A stretch of DNA of 64,000 nt from Lachnospiraceae bacterium (GCA_910575275.1 CAJTEE010000002.1:248001-312000), one strand, 5' to 3'. Positions 8,579 to 17,526 are shown, counted from the first letter of the stretch. The notes: a model not told the origin generated them from the letters alone. Numbers and translations are program-made.

Positions 8579-10092
8579 TGCTTCTGGTTTCCTATTCCTT
8601 TGCCGCGTTCTGCCTGGTGCTGTTTGCCGTGTATTATCTGTTTTCCGGACGGCTTCAGTGGGTCGTTCTGCTTGTTTTCAGCGGTCTGTTTTATGCGCAC
8701 GGCGGCGTGCGCGGGCTTTTGTATCCGCTTGTCACAACGGGCTCTGCCTGGTTTTTGGCAGGGCGGATCGGGCGGCAGACAAAAGAGTCAGGGCGATATA
8801 TGAAGGAGCAGGGCTTTGACCGTATGCAGAAAAAGGCGTATACAAAGCAGGTGAAGAAAAAGCAGCGGTGTCTGTTGACTGCGGGGTTGGTTTTAAACTT
8901 TGGCATCCTGGCAGCGGCCAAGTATACGAGCCTTTTTATGACGCTTGGCATCTCCTATTATACGTTTCAGGCGATGGGCTACCTCATCGATGTATACCGG
9001 CGTAAATACGAGCCGGAGAGAAACCCGGCAAGGCTGGCGCTGTTTGTCGGCTTTTTTCCACAGCTTACGGCCGGGCCGATCAGCCGGTTTGACCGTATGC
9101 GGGAGGAATTGTTCAGAGAGCACCGTTTTTCGTTTTCAGGGTTTCGGCTTGGGGCGGAGCGTGTGCTGTGGGGGTACTTTAAAAAGCTTGTGATTGCGAA
9201 CCGGATCGGTCCGGCGGCGGCCGCGATTACCGGATCACCAGAGCTTTATAGCGGTTTTTTTGCGTTTTTTGGCATGCTGTTTCATGTGATCGAGCTTTAT
9301 GCGGATTTTTCCGGCTGCATGGATATTGTCCTGGGGCTTTCGCAGATGCTTGGAATCTCATTGCCGGAGAATTTTGAGCGGCCGTTTTTTTCGAAAAGCC
9401 TGTCGGAATTCTGGCGGCGCTGGCATATGTCGTTGATGCAGTGGTTTCGGGAATATATTTTTTTCCCGGTATCGACGAGCCATTTCAGTCAGTCGTTTGC
9501 CAAAGCCGTTGGACGTATCGGAGGCAGACAGGCGGGGAGTAAGGCGCCGGTCTGGCTGGCTGGCCTTGTCGTCTGGCTTGTAACCGGGATCTGGCACGGC
9601 GCTTCCTGGCGTTTTGTCACGTGGGGCCTGGCAAACTGCTCGGTTATCCTGCTTTCACAGGAGCTCTCGGGGGTATACCGGGGGTTCCATGAGCGGTTTG
9701 CGTTTTCTAATCGGCCGTGGTACCAATATTTTGCGAGTTTGCGGACGTGTCTGGTGTTTGGCCTTTTGCAGATGCTTATCTATGTTTCGATTCCGGAGCT
9801 GTTTGGCATGTTCCTTGGTATGGCGGCAGGGGAGGGGCTTTCGGAGCTTTGCGCGGGCGGCCTTTTGACACTGGGGCTTGATTTGGCGGATTATGGGATT
9901 CTTTTTCTGGGGCTCGTTCTTTTGTTTGCCGTGGAGCTCATGGGACGAGGGGGCAGCGTGCGGGAGAGGTTTGAGGAAAAGCCGGGATGGCTTCGTTATC
10001 TTTTGTTGTTTGCGTTGTTCCTTCTGGTCATTATGGCCGGCGTTTACGGGCATGGCTATGATGCCAGCCGGTTTATCTACAATCGGTTTTGA
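8578..10092 (+). CDS. MBOAT acyltransferase, DltB/AlgI-like
   Basis: A 504-residue polytopic membrane protein. MBOAT motifs include YADFSGCMDIVLGLSQMLG, EFWRRWHMSLMQWFREYIF and the catalytic histidine region GIWHGASWRF (His340). It would transfer an acyl or aminoacyl group from the carrier protein across the membrane. The start is GTG, sharing its first base with the carrier-protein stop, with GGAGG ten bases upstream inside the carrier gene, so expression is tightly coupled. Closest functional analogies are DltB (D-alanylation of teichoic acid) and AlgI/PatA-type polysaccharide O-acetylation systems; the carrier protein and ligase nearby favour the DltB model. Confidence 0.93.
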   Translation: MLLVSYSFAAFCLVLFAVYYLFSGRLQWVVLLVFSGLFYAHGGVRGLLYPLVTTGSAWFLAGRIGRQTKESGRYMKEQGFDRMQKKAYTKQVKKKQRCLLTAGLVLNFGILAAAKYTSLFMTLGISYYTFQAMGYLIDVYRRKYEPERNPARLALFVGFFPQLTAGPISRFDRMREELFREHRFSFSGFRLGAERVLWGYFKKLVIANRIGPAAAAITGSPELYSGFFAFFGMLFHVIELYADFSGCMDIVLGLSQMLGISLPENFERPFFSKSLSEFWRRWHMSLMQWFREYIFFPVSTSHFSQSFAKAVGRIGGRQAGSKAPVWLAGLVVWLVTGIWHGASWRFVTWGLANCSVILLSQELSGVYRGFHERFAFSNRPWYQYFASLRTCLVFGLLQMLIYVSIPELFGMFLGMAAGEGLSELCAGGLLTLGLDLADYGILFLGLVLLFAVELMGRGGSVRERFEEKPGWLRYLLLFALFLLVIMAGVYGHGYDASRFIYNRF

Positions 10093-10103
10093 CGGGAGGG
10101 GAT

Positions 10104-11168
10104 ATGAAAAGAAGGAGAGCAGCAGTTTGGCTTACGGCGCTTGCCGCGTCCGCGGCCGTTCTCTTGTTTCTGACGCGTCTTTTGATGCCCAAATATATGG
10201 GGAAGGTCGTCGAGGGAAATCTGACAGAGGAGTACTATAAGGAGACGACGGGACATGACGTGCTGATTTTCGGTAACTGTGAGGCGTATGAAAATATCTC
10301 GCCAATCGTTCTCTGGCGGGAGTTTGGAATCACAAGCTATATCCGTGGCAATGCGCAGCAGCTCATTGCGCAGTCGTATTATCTTCTGGAGGATGCGCTG
10401 AAGACGGAGACGCCGAAGGCGGTGGTTTTAAACATTTCGTCTATGACGCAGTTTGAACAGGAAAACGAGAGCTACAACCGCATGACGTTGGATGGGATGC
10501 GATGGTCATCTGCAAAATGGAGGGCAATCCTGGCAACAAAGATGGAGGATGAGCATTTGATCGAGTATATCTTCCCGCTTTTGCGGTTCCATTCCAGATG
10601 GAAGGAGCTGGAGCAGGAGGACTTCCTGTATTTCTTTAAGAAGGAACCGGTTTCTCACAACGGCTATTATATGCGGGCGGATATCCGTCCGGCCGGGGAA
10701 CTCCCGGCGATGCGGCGGCGTTCGGATTATTCGTTTGACGCGCGTGCCTGGGAGTATCTGGATCAGATACGGCTCCTCTGTGAGGAGAGGGGGATCACGC
10801 TGATCCTCATGAAAGCGCCGGCGTTGTATCCGTACTGGTATGAGGAGTGGGACAGCCAGATCGTCGCATATGCACAGGTACACGGACTCACGTATCTAAA
10901 CGCCGGCCGTGAGTCAGAATCGATCGGAATTGACTTTTCGTATGATACGTATGATCAGGGGCTCCATTTGAATGTATATGGGGCGGAAAAGCTGACACGT
11001 TATCTGGGCTCGATCCTGTTCGCTGTTCCGGGCGTTGAGGACAGGCGTGAGGATGTAGAGCTTGCGGCCGTGTGGGCGGAAAAAGAGAGGTTCTATGATG
11101 AGAAAAAAGCAGAGCAGGAGGCAGAGTTCGCCCGGCTTGGCTATCTCACGCAATTTTATACGGACTAG
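10104..11168 (+). CDS. Membrane-anchored SGNH/DltD-like protein with Cys at the nucleophile position
   Basis: A 354-residue protein with one N-terminal membrane anchor (about residues 8-26) and an extracellular SGNH-like domain. The block expected to hold the Ser nucleophile (GDS/GSS in DltD and relatives) reads LIFGNCEAYEN, putting Cys59 at that position. The C-terminal Asp-His block is intact: DQGLHLN with Asp284 and His288. DltD-type proteins complete transfer of the aminoacyl group to the envelope polymer. The ATG at 10104 lies just after GGAGGGG, 11 bases behind the MBOAT gene. The family is inferred from motif order and neighbours, not from strong overall similarity. Confidence 0.75.
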   Translation: MKRRRAAVWLTALAASAAVLLFLTRLLMPKYMGKVVEGNLTEEYYKETTGHDVLIFGNCEAYENISPIVLWREFGITSYIRGNAQQLIAQSYYLLEDALKTETPKAVVLNISSMTQFEQENESYNRMTLDGMRWSSAKWRAILATKMEDEHLIEYIFPLLRFHSRWKELEQEDFLYFFKKEPVSHNGYYMRADIRPAGELPAMRRRSDYSFDARAWEYLDQIRLLCEERGITLILMKAPALYPYWYEEWDSQIVAYAQVHGLTYLNAGRESESIGIDFSYDTYDQGLHLNVYGAEKLTRYLGSILFAVPGVEDRREDVELAAVWAEKERFYDEKKAEQEAEFARLGYLTQFYTD

Positions 11169-11208
11169 AGCAGCGATGCTCTAGGAATGAAGAAGGGAGA
11201 TATAAAAG

Positions 11209-11739
11209 ATGAGAAGAACAGGAAGCTATGTACTGATGCTGAGTCTGGCGGTAATGACAGCTGCGGCGCCGATGACTTCTTACGGCTGGGGCTTTAAGAA
11301 AGCGGCCGCAGAGACGACAGCTGTGGCAGAGGAGTCTGCCTTTGAATTTAAGGTGGACAAAACGGTGATTGTGATGGGGGCGGAGGCGGCTCCGGTCATC
11401 AAGGCTCTCGGGGCGACCAAAAGAAAGCCGTTTTCAAGTGATAGCTGTGCGTATCAGGGTAAATCGACGATCTACCCGTACGAGGGCTTTGAGCTGGGCA
11501 CGCATACAGTTGACGGGAAGGAAACGGTGGAATCCGTTTATCTGATGGATGCCACCTGCGCGACGCCGGAGGGAATCAAGGTCGGCTCCACGAAGCAGGC
11601 CGTGATTGACGCATATGGGAAGACGGCGGAGGATGCGTTCGGTACACTTCGCTATACCCGCAAGAATACACAGGTTTCCTTTTACTTTACGAATGGCACG
11701 GTTGATTCCATCGAATATGTGCTGGTGATTGCCAAGTAA
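11209..11739 (+). CDS. Small secreted protein of unknown function
   Basis: A 176-residue protein with a signal peptide (cleavage probably near residue 26, after PMTSYG). The mature part has a conserved-looking centre with YEGFELGTHTV, two cysteines (SDSCAYQG and MDATCATPEG) and a beta-rich C-terminus. I do not recognise the family, although the GIKVGSTKQAVIDAYG stretch is reminiscent of small surface proteins with a repeated beta-alpha unit. It is preceded by GAAGGGAG and lies between the DltD-like and ligase genes, with a 40-base gap before it and a 12-base gap after. This suggests an accessory role in the same envelope process. Confidence 0.8.
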   Translation: MRRTGSYVLMLSLAVMTAAAPMTSYGWGFKKAAAETTAVAEESAFEFKVDKTVIVMGAEAAPVIKALGATKRKPFSSDSCAYQGKSTIYPYEGFELGTHTVDGKETVESVYLMDATCATPEGIKVGSTKQAVIDAYGKTAEDAFGTLRYTRKNTQVSFYFTNGTVDSIEYVLVIAK

Positions 11740-11750
11740 GGAGCAAACCG

Positions 11751-13265
11751 ATGGCAGAAACTATTCTGGATTATCTGGAGACCGCCGTAAAGCGGTTTCC
11801 CGGGCGTCCGGCCTATCGTGACGACTCCTGTACGTATACGTTTTCCGAAATACATCACCTGGCCGGGGCAATCGGGAGCCGACTGGGGGCGCTTGGCCGG
11901 CGGGGAGGGCCGGTGGCCGTACTGATGGAGAAAGGGGCCGATCTGGCGGCGGCGCTTTTGGGCGTTGTCTCCGGCGGTCTTTGTTATTGTCCGATCGACG
12001 TCGGGATGCCAAAGGAGCGGATACGACAGATCCTTTCCTCCCTGCGTCCTGTGGCGATGATTGCGTCTGAGAAGCTGACTGGGACAGCCGGGATGCTTTA
12101 CGAGGCCTGTCCGGTTTTTTCGTTTGAGGCACTTTGCGAGACTGAGGAGGATCCCTTGCTTTTGGCAGAGATCCGTTCCCGGTTAGAGCCTGCGGACTGT
12201 CTTTCAATTCTGTATACGAGCGGTTCCACGGGGGTTCCCAAGGGCGTGGCAGGGACGCATGGGGCCGTCATTAATTACCTGGAATGGCTGGATTCGCGTT
12301 ATGCGTTCGGACCCGAGGATGTACTTGGAAACCAGGTGCCGCTTCATTTTGCGGCGGCGAACCATGATCTTTACTGCCCGCTGCGCTTTGGATGCAGCGT
12401 GTACTTCATCCCGCCGGACGCATTTATGTTTCCGAAACAATTGGTATCCCTTTTAAATGAGAACCGTGTGACGACAGTGCTGTGGGTGCCCTTTGCGCTC
12501 GGCATGGCCGCAAAGCTGCGCGCCTTCGAAAAGGAGCGGCCCGAGTTTTTGCGGTATGTGTTTTTTATCGGGGAGGTTATGCCTGTCAGGCAGCTCAATT
12601 ATTGGAGAAGCCACATTCCGGAGGCCTTGTATGTAAATCTGTACGGGTGTACGGAGACGTATATCTGCTGCTTTTACGAGATCCGGCGGGAGTTTGCAGA
12701 GGATGAGACGCTTCCGATTGGAGAGCCGCTCACGAATGTGGGCGTATGCCTGCTGAAAGAGGATGGCAGTATTCTTTTACCGAAGGAGGAGAAAAGTGCG
12801 GAGGGGGAGCTCTGCGTCTTTGGAGCGGCCGCAGAGGGGAGCTATTACAGGGATTCAGATCGGACAGCTGAGCAGTTTATCCGGCGTAAGGAGATCTTGG
12901 CAGGAGCGGCAGGTGAGGGGATCTTATACCGGACCGGGGATCTGGCACGCTTCGGGGCGGCCGGCGAGCTTATCTTCTGCGGCCGCCAGGATGAGCAGAT
13001 CAAACATCTGGGATATCGGATCGAGTTGGGAGAGATTGAGGCAGCGGCACGGGGGATCGAAGGGATCGAGGACTGCGCTTGTGTGTATGACAGAAAAGGA
13101 GAACGGATTATGTTCTGTTATGAGGGGGCGGAACGGTCGAAAAAGGAGCTTTCACAAGCGCTTGCGGGAAAGCTGCCCAGGTATATGCTGCCAGGGAAAT
13201 ATGTACATGTGGAGAGACTTCCACGAAATGCGAATGGGAAGGTTGATCGGGGGAGGATAGTGTAG
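11751..13265 (+). CDS. AMP-forming amino acid/acyl-carrier ligase, DltA-like
   Basis: A 504-residue adenylation enzyme, the normal DltA length. Core motifs are ILYTSGSTGVPKGV (A3), YGCTETYIC (A5), YRTGDLARF (A7), GRQDEQIKHLGYRIELGEIE (A8) and NGKVDRGRIV (A10, catalytic Lys). It would activate a small amino acid and load it on the carrier protein at 8348. It is the last gene of the operon starting at 7153. Whether the substrate is D-alanine cannot be read with confidence from sequence. Confidence 0.88.
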   Translation: MAETILDYLETAVKRFPGRPAYRDDSCTYTFSEIHHLAGAIGSRLGALGRRGGPVAVLMEKGADLAAALLGVVSGGLCYCPIDVGMPKERIRQILSSLRPVAMIASEKLTGTAGMLYEACPVFSFEALCETEEDPLLLAEIRSRLEPADCLSILYTSGSTGVPKGVAGTHGAVINYLEWLDSRYAFGPEDVLGNQVPLHFAAANHDLYCPLRFGCSVYFIPPDAFMFPKQLVSLLNENRVTTVLWVPFALGMAAKLRAFEKERPEFLRYVFFIGEVMPVRQLNYWRSHIPEALYVNLYGCTETYICCFYEIRREFAEDETLPIGEPLTNVGVCLLKEDGSILLPKEEKSAEGELCVFGAAAEGSYYRDSDRTAEQFIRRKEILAGAAGEGILYRTGDLARFGAAGELIFCGRQDEQIKHLGYRIELGEIEAAARGIEGIEDCACVYDRKGERIMFCYEGAERSKKELSQALAGKLPRYMLPGKYVHVERLPRNANGKVDRGRIV

Positions 13266-13402
13266 GGGCCGCCTGCCTCGGCCTCGGCTGCGTTATTTCG
13301 GGAGTGGGGAAAGGAAATGGCCGGTGTTTTAAAGCAGCCCCCTTCAATAGTCCCTTACTCCACCAGATATAGGGGTTTTGTGAAAAAATCTTAATAATTT
13401 TA

Positions 13403-13431
13403 TTGACAAATTGTGTCACCATAGGTATAAT
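13403..13431 (+). promoter_or_regulatory. Sigma-A promoter of yceD-rpmF
   Basis: TTGACA (13403-13408) and TATAAT (13426-13431) with a 17-base spacer: a perfect consensus, 31 bases before the yceD start. A strong constitutive promoter fits a ribosomal protein operon. Confidence 0.9.
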
Positions 13432-13461
13432 AACCTAGTGCGTATTAGGAGACGTAGTAAT

Positions 13462-13989
13462 ATGCAGATTAATTTATCTGAAGTTTTTACCCTCGAAGGG
13501 AAGGAAAAGACCTGGGAAGTGTCGTTTGAGAGGACCTTTTACAGGTGTGCGGATGGGGAATATCCGGTCGTTTCGGCGCAGCCGGTGCGGATTGTGGTAA
13601 GGAATCTCGGGAAGAGAAAGCTTTCTTTGATCGGCGGAGCGGTGGTGACGCTTGCTATTCCTTGTGCCAGATGCCTGGAGCCGGTGGAGTATACCTGTGA
13701 GCTCGGGTTTGATCAGGAGCTGGATATGAATGCTTCCGCTGAAGAACGGGTAAAAAATTTGGATGAACAGATGTATTTGAGCGGCTATACTCTGGATGTA
13801 GACCAGCTGGTGTGTAGTGAACTTACCTTGAGCCTGCCTATGAAGGTCCTGTGCAAGGAAGATTGCAAAGGGATTTGTAATAGATGTGGAGCAAATCTCA
13901 ACTATGAGACTTGCGGCTGCGAGACCAGGTCGCCAGATCCAAGGATGGCAGCAATCCAAGATATTTTTAAACAGTTTAAGGAGGTGTAA
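13462..13989 (+). CDS. yceD: YceD/DUF177 family protein
   Basis: A 175-residue protein of the family almost always found before rpmF. It has the family's conserved CARCLEP motif at about residue 72 and a second Cys cluster, CKGICNRCGANLN, which with a preceding CKED could bind metal. In E. coli and plants the family is tied to 23S rRNA accumulation. The start follows TAGGAG; an in-frame Met at 13411 lies inside the promoter and is rejected. The gene is two bases upstream of rpmF. Confidence 0.92.
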   Translation: MQINLSEVFTLEGKEKTWEVSFERTFYRCADGEYPVVSAQPVRIVVRNLGKRKLSLIGGAVVTLAIPCARCLEPVEYTCELGFDQELDMNASAEERVKNLDEQMYLSGYTLDVDQLVCSELTLSLPMKVLCKEDCKGICNRCGANLNYETCGCETRSPDPRMAAIQDIFKQFKEV

Positions 13990-13991
13990 CC

Positions 13992-14174
13992 ATGTCTATC
14001 TGCCCAAAGAACAAGTCTTCGAAAGCAAGAAGGGACAGCCGTAGAGCAAACTGGAAGATGAGCGCCCCGAACTTGGTAAAGTGCAGCAAGTGCGGCGCAT
14101 TGATGATGCCCCATAGAGTATGTAAGGCATGCGGCAGCTACAACAAGAGAGAGATCGTTAAGGTCGAAGACTAA
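13992..14174 (+). CDS. rpmF: 50S ribosomal protein L32
   Basis: A 60-residue basic protein, the standard L32 length. The N-terminal KNKSSKARRDSRRANWKM segment is typical, and the zinc-binding form is present (CSKCG and CKACG). It is cotranscribed with yceD, with GGAGGTG between the genes. Confidence 0.97.
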   Translation: MSICPKNKSSKARRDSRRANWKMSAPNLVKCSKCGALMMPHRVCKACGSYNKREIVKVED

Positions 14175-14214
14175 GACCTGACAAAATGGCAAACTTAAAA
14201 AAGTAACAAAACAC

Positions 14215-14249
14215 AAGACTTCTGAGAATTTTCCTCGGGAGTCTTTGTT
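14215..14249 (+). terminator. Probable terminator of yceD-rpmF
   Basis: AAGACTTCTGAG and CTCGGGAGTCTT pair with G-T wobbles around a short loop, followed by TGTTT. The U-tract is short, so this is a moderate call. Confidence 0.55.
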
Positions 14250-14315
14250 TACATATGGAAAGGCGAGGGCGGCCGGCGGTACACGACGGACTGCACCAGG
14301 AGGTGAAACAGATCC

Positions 14316-15062
14316 ATGAATACCAGGAGGCTAAACAGCAATCAATTAAAAGGAATTGCACTGACTGCCATGACCATAGATCATGTTGCCAGTATTTTGT
14401 ATCCCAATTACCCGACAGACTGGTGGATTATAGGCCTGCATGTGATTGGTAGACTGGCTGCACCGATCTTCTGGTTTTTTGTCGCAGAAGGGTATTTTTA
14501 TACCCATGACAGAAAAAAGTACGCGGGCAGGCTGTTTCTGTTTGCCATTGTTTCCCATTTTGCCTATAATTTTGCTTTTGGGATTCCGTTTATCCCCTTT
14601 CAGACGTCTGTGTTTAATCAGACCAGCGTGATCTGGTCTCTGGCCTGGGGGCTTGTGGGGCTTGCCATCCACGAAGACAGAATGATTGGGCAATGGCAAA
14701 AGACGATTTTGATTGTTTTGATCACGGTGATTACTTTTTGTGCGGATTGGAGCAGCATCGCTGTTCTTGCCATTATCGAGATCGGTTCCAACCGTGGAAA
14801 CTTCAAAAAACAAATGGCCAGGATGATGATGTGGGTATTTTTGTATGCTGCAGTCTATGCGGCTTTTATCCATCCGGTTTATGGAGCCCTTCAACTGTTT
14901 GCGGCCCTGACGATTCCGCTTTTAAAGATGTATAACAGAGAGCGAGGGGCCTGGAAGGGGATGAAATGGCTGTTCTATCTTTACTATCCGTCCCATCTTT
15001 TGGTCTGTGGCCTGATTCGGATTGCTTTATATGGAAATGTGGGGGTTATGATCGGCGGATGA
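14316..15062 (+). CDS. TraX-family membrane protein
   Basis: A 248-residue polytopic membrane protein. The opening LKGIALTAMTIDHVASILYP, then GLHVIGRLAAPIFWFFVAEG, is the TraX signature (IDH followed by GRLAxPIFxF). TraX acetylates pilin in F plasmids; chromosomal Firmicutes homologues have unknown acceptors and are presumed acyltransferases. There are about eight hydrophobic helices. AGGAGGTG is 10 bases upstream. It stands alone between the rpmF terminator and a MITE. Confidence 0.9.
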   Translation: MNTRRLNSNQLKGIALTAMTIDHVASILYPNYPTDWWIIGLHVIGRLAAPIFWFFVAEGYFYTHDRKKYAGRLFLFAIVSHFAYNFAFGIPFIPFQTSVFNQTSVIWSLAWGLVGLAIHEDRMIGQWQKTILIVLITVITFCADWSSIAVLAIIEIGSNRGNFKKQMARMMMWVFLYAAVYAAFIHPVYGALQLFAALTIPLLKMYNRERGAWKGMKWLFYLYYPSHLLVCGLIRIALYGNVGVMIGG

Positions 15063-15150
15063 AAATATCTGTTACAAATATGGAAGAAAACGGGAGTAAA
15101 TGGATAAGGCAGAGTCAAATTAAAAGCAAAAAATCAAGCCTCTCAAATGG

Positions 15151-15316
15151 CTAGAGTGTGTTTGAAAATTCATTCCCGTCATCTTTGCGTCCTATTTTGC
15201 GGTATATTTGGCCCAAATTCACTTAATGCAGCCCAATACGCCGTGTTCATTTGGGCCAAATCTCCCACAAAGTGGAGCGCACATCTGACGGAAAGCGATT
15301 TTCAAACACACTCTAG
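15151..15316. repeat. 166 bp MITE-like element with 18 bp perfect terminal inverted repeats
   Basis: Both ends carry the same 18-mer in inverted orientation: CTAGAGTGTGTTTGAAAA (15151-15168) and TTTTCAAACACACTCTAG (15299-15316). Inside are further palindromes (TTTGGCCCAAAT and ATTTGGGCCAAAT). There is no room for a transposase. An open frame runs through it but has no ribosome site and extends beyond the right terminus. Confidence 0.85.
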
Positions 15317-15327
15317 GATGGATTACG

Positions 15328-15483
15328 ATGTGTTCACTTATTTTAACAGATTATTTTAATAACCGTGAACAAAGACCGGAGCAAACGGTTTTGAAACATA
15401 CAAGACCGAAGGAAGCTGCAGCAGAAACAAAAACTGTTTCCTTTGAGATTGCAATGCGAATGATAGCGGATCCGGTTGTATAG
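15328..15483 (+). CDS. Possible small protein, unknown
   Basis: A 51-codon frame begins just outside the MITE (MCSLILTDYFNN) and ends TVSFEIAMRMIADPVV. A weak TAGGA lies upstream. It is not recognised and could be a chance frame or the remnant of a gene cut by the MITE. The rest of 15063-15587 shows no other gene. Confidence 0.2.
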   Translation: MCSLILTDYFNNREQRPEQTVLKHTRPKEAAAETKTVSFEIAMRMIADPVV

Positions 15484-15587
15484 CCGGAATCGGATGCGGT
15501 AAGAAAATACCCGAAAAACAGTCTTAAAAATTCTTAAATTGGAAAGACTAATTCGAGTAATGAATTGGTTTGAAAGGAGGGCTGCAT

Positions 15588-16113
15588 ATGAAGGCTGTGA
15601 TGCTTGACCACGTATCTAAAACCTATGCCGACGGGAAAAATGCTTTGGACTCTCTCAGCCTTTGCCTGGAACCGGGGGAATATTTGGATTTTCCGTTTTT
15701 ATGGTGCCGTCTTTGGGCTTAACGCTTTTGAGAGTGAAAAAAGAGGACAGAAACTTCTGCAAGAACTGAAATTGTCAGAGGCGGCAGATAAAAAGCTTTC
15801 CACGTACTCGACAGGGATGCGTCAAAGGCTTTCCCTGGCCAGAGTTCTGCTTCATGAATCGAGGAGCTTGTTTTTGGATGAGCCTGCCTCGGGCCTTGAT
15901 CCGAAAAGTGCAAGAAACGTCCATATCATGATACGCAGACTGGCAGAGGAGAAGGGCATCACCATTTCCCCCTGTACGCATCGGCTCCGCTACGCGCAGG
16001 AGATATGTACACGCTACGGCCTGCTGGCAAATGGCCGCCTTCTGGCGGAGCAGGATAAGGACATGCAGACAAGCATGCTCCATCTGCTGTTATCCTGCCG
16101 GTTTTCTCTCTGA
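15588..16113 (+). pseudogene. Decayed ABC transporter ATP-binding subunit
   Basis: The start at 15588 follows GGAGGG and reads MKAVMLDHVSKTYADGKNAL, then SLCLEPGE, a normal ABC ATPase opening. Immediately after, the Walker A region is missing (a deletion) and the frame runs to a stop near 15720. The remainder continues in another frame: signature STGMRQRLSLARVLLH, Walker B SLFLDEPASGLDP, then the switch region with CTHRLRYAQE. Without a P-loop and with a frameshift it cannot work. Confidence 0.88.
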
Positions 16114-16454
16114 TCATTCCGATCATGTCATCCTCTGTTATGTCGGTAGTTTCCTTTGTGGGAGAAAAAGAAAAACGGACACTGGAGACCCTTTCATACA
16201 GCCCCTTGTCTGTAAAACAAATTTTTACCGCGAAAGAAGCGGCCTCCTTCCTGTTGAGTATGTCTGTATCCAGGATTTCTTTTCTTACTAGGCTGGCAGT
16301 TCTGGAAACGGGGGCCTGTCTGACGGTTGGGAGACTGATTGTGCTATCCGGAAAATGGCTTCTGGCCATGCTGCTTGTTTCGCCGTCGCTTTCCCTGTGG
16401 CTTCTTAAAAAATCCAGAAGGGGATTTCAATATGAAACACTTCTGAAGCCATAA
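16074..16454 (+). pseudogene. ABC-2 type permease remnant
   Basis: A frame that overlaps the end of the broken ATPase reads VILPVFSLIIPIMSSSVM, then VSFVGEKEKRTLETLSYSPL, the characteristic cytoplasmic loop of ABC-2 permeases that precedes the next helix. It then has KQIFTAKEAASFLLSM and degrades into an unrelated C-terminus. Only a piece of a normally several-hundred-residue permease remains. With the preceding pseudogene it marks one lost exporter. Confidence 0.75.
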
Positions 16455-16528
16455 AAGGATATGGATGAGTTTCAAAAGTTGTTGTATAATACGGAAAACG
16501 TTGAACAGAAGGTGAGGGCTTGAATCGT

Positions 16529-17503
16529 ATGAAAGAACAGGAATTTTATCTTCCATCCAGTGACTCCGTAACCAGGCTGCGGTGCATGCAGTGGCTCCCT
16601 GACGGGAAGACAAGAGCGGCGCTTCAGCTTTCCCATGGCATGATTGAGCATGTGGAGCGTTACCGGGAGTTTGCAGAATTTTTGGCAGAACAGGGGATCG
16701 CCGTCTATGGACATGACCATCTGGGCCACGGAAAGACAGCGGCGCCTGAAAACCTCGGCTATTTCAAAGAAAGAGGCGGAGAGAGCTGTCTGATTAAGGA
16801 TCTCCACCGGCTGACCGTTTACGGAAAAAAGCGCTTTCCGGGAGTCCCGCTCTTTCTTCTGGGGCACAGTATGGGTTCTTTTTTTGTGCGGCGCTACCTG
16901 ACCGTTTATGAGGATGGACCGGACGGGATCATTCTCACGGGAACCGGCGGCCAGTCCGCGGCTAAAGCGGCGGCGGGATATATGGCGGCAGAATTGATCT
17001 GCAGATGGAAGGGAGACCGCTACAGAAGCCGGTTTTTGCATATGCTCTCCATCGGGACCTACAACCGCCGTTTCAGCCCCACACAGACGCCCCATGACTG
17101 GCTGACCCGTGATGTCGGGCAGGCAAGGAAATACGGAGAGGACGCACTCTGTCGGTTTTTGTTTACAGCCGGAGCTTATCGGGACTTTTTTAAGCTGATC
17201 TTCCGTACTGTCCGCGCGGAGAAGGCCGGGCGCGTCCGCACGAATATGCCGATGCTGCTTTTATCCGGCGAAGCGGATCCCGTGGGGGAAAATTCCCGCG
17301 GTGTGCGGCGCGTGTACGAGCGCTATGATGCCGCAGGCGTTTTTGACCTGACCGTTGGTTTTTATACGGAGGCACGGCATGAGATTTTAAATGAAATCAA
17401 CCGCATGGAGGTTTATGAGGATATCTGCCAATGGATACTGGGGAGAGGGGCCACGGAGTCAGGCGCGGACGGCCCCACTTTGCGGACGGGCTTAGGAACT
17501 TGA
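16529..17503 (+). CDS. Alpha/beta hydrolase, monoacylglycerol lipase/lysophospholipase type
   Basis: A 324-residue serine hydrolase. Motifs are LSHGMIEHVERYREFA, VYGHDHLGHGKTA, the nucleophile elbow LLGHSMGSFF, the Asp region LLLSGEADPVG and the His region TEARHEILNE, in the order and spacing of the monoglyceride lipase/PldB group. It acts on ester bonds of lipids, probably in the cytoplasm as there is no signal peptide. A TTG at 16520 in the same frame is an alternative start close to AAGGTGAGGG. TATAAT at 16485-16490 may be its -10 box. A hairpin (GGCTTAG...CTAAGCC, 17488-17514) covers the stop codon. Confidence 0.9.
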   Translation: MKEQEFYLPSSDSVTRLRCMQWLPDGKTRAALQLSHGMIEHVERYREFAEFLAEQGIAVYGHDHLGHGKTAAPENLGYFKERGGESCLIKDLHRLTVYGKKRFPGVPLFLLGHSMGSFFVRRYLTVYEDGPDGIILTGTGGQSAAKAAAGYMAAELICRWKGDRYRSRFLHMLSIGTYNRRFSPTQTPHDWLTRDVGQARKYGEDALCRFLFTAGAYRDFFKLIFRTVRAEKAGRVRTNMPMLLLSGEADPVGENSRGVRRVYERYDAAGVFDLTVGFYTEARHEILNEINRMEVYEDICQWILGRGATESGADGPTLRTGLGT

Positions 17504-17526
17504 AGTTCTAAGCCTGGCTGCGTCGT

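Noticed and set aside
15147-15359. 70-codon frame through the MITE
   Set aside because: It starts outside the element, crosses both terminal repeats, has no ribosome site and no protein-like character.
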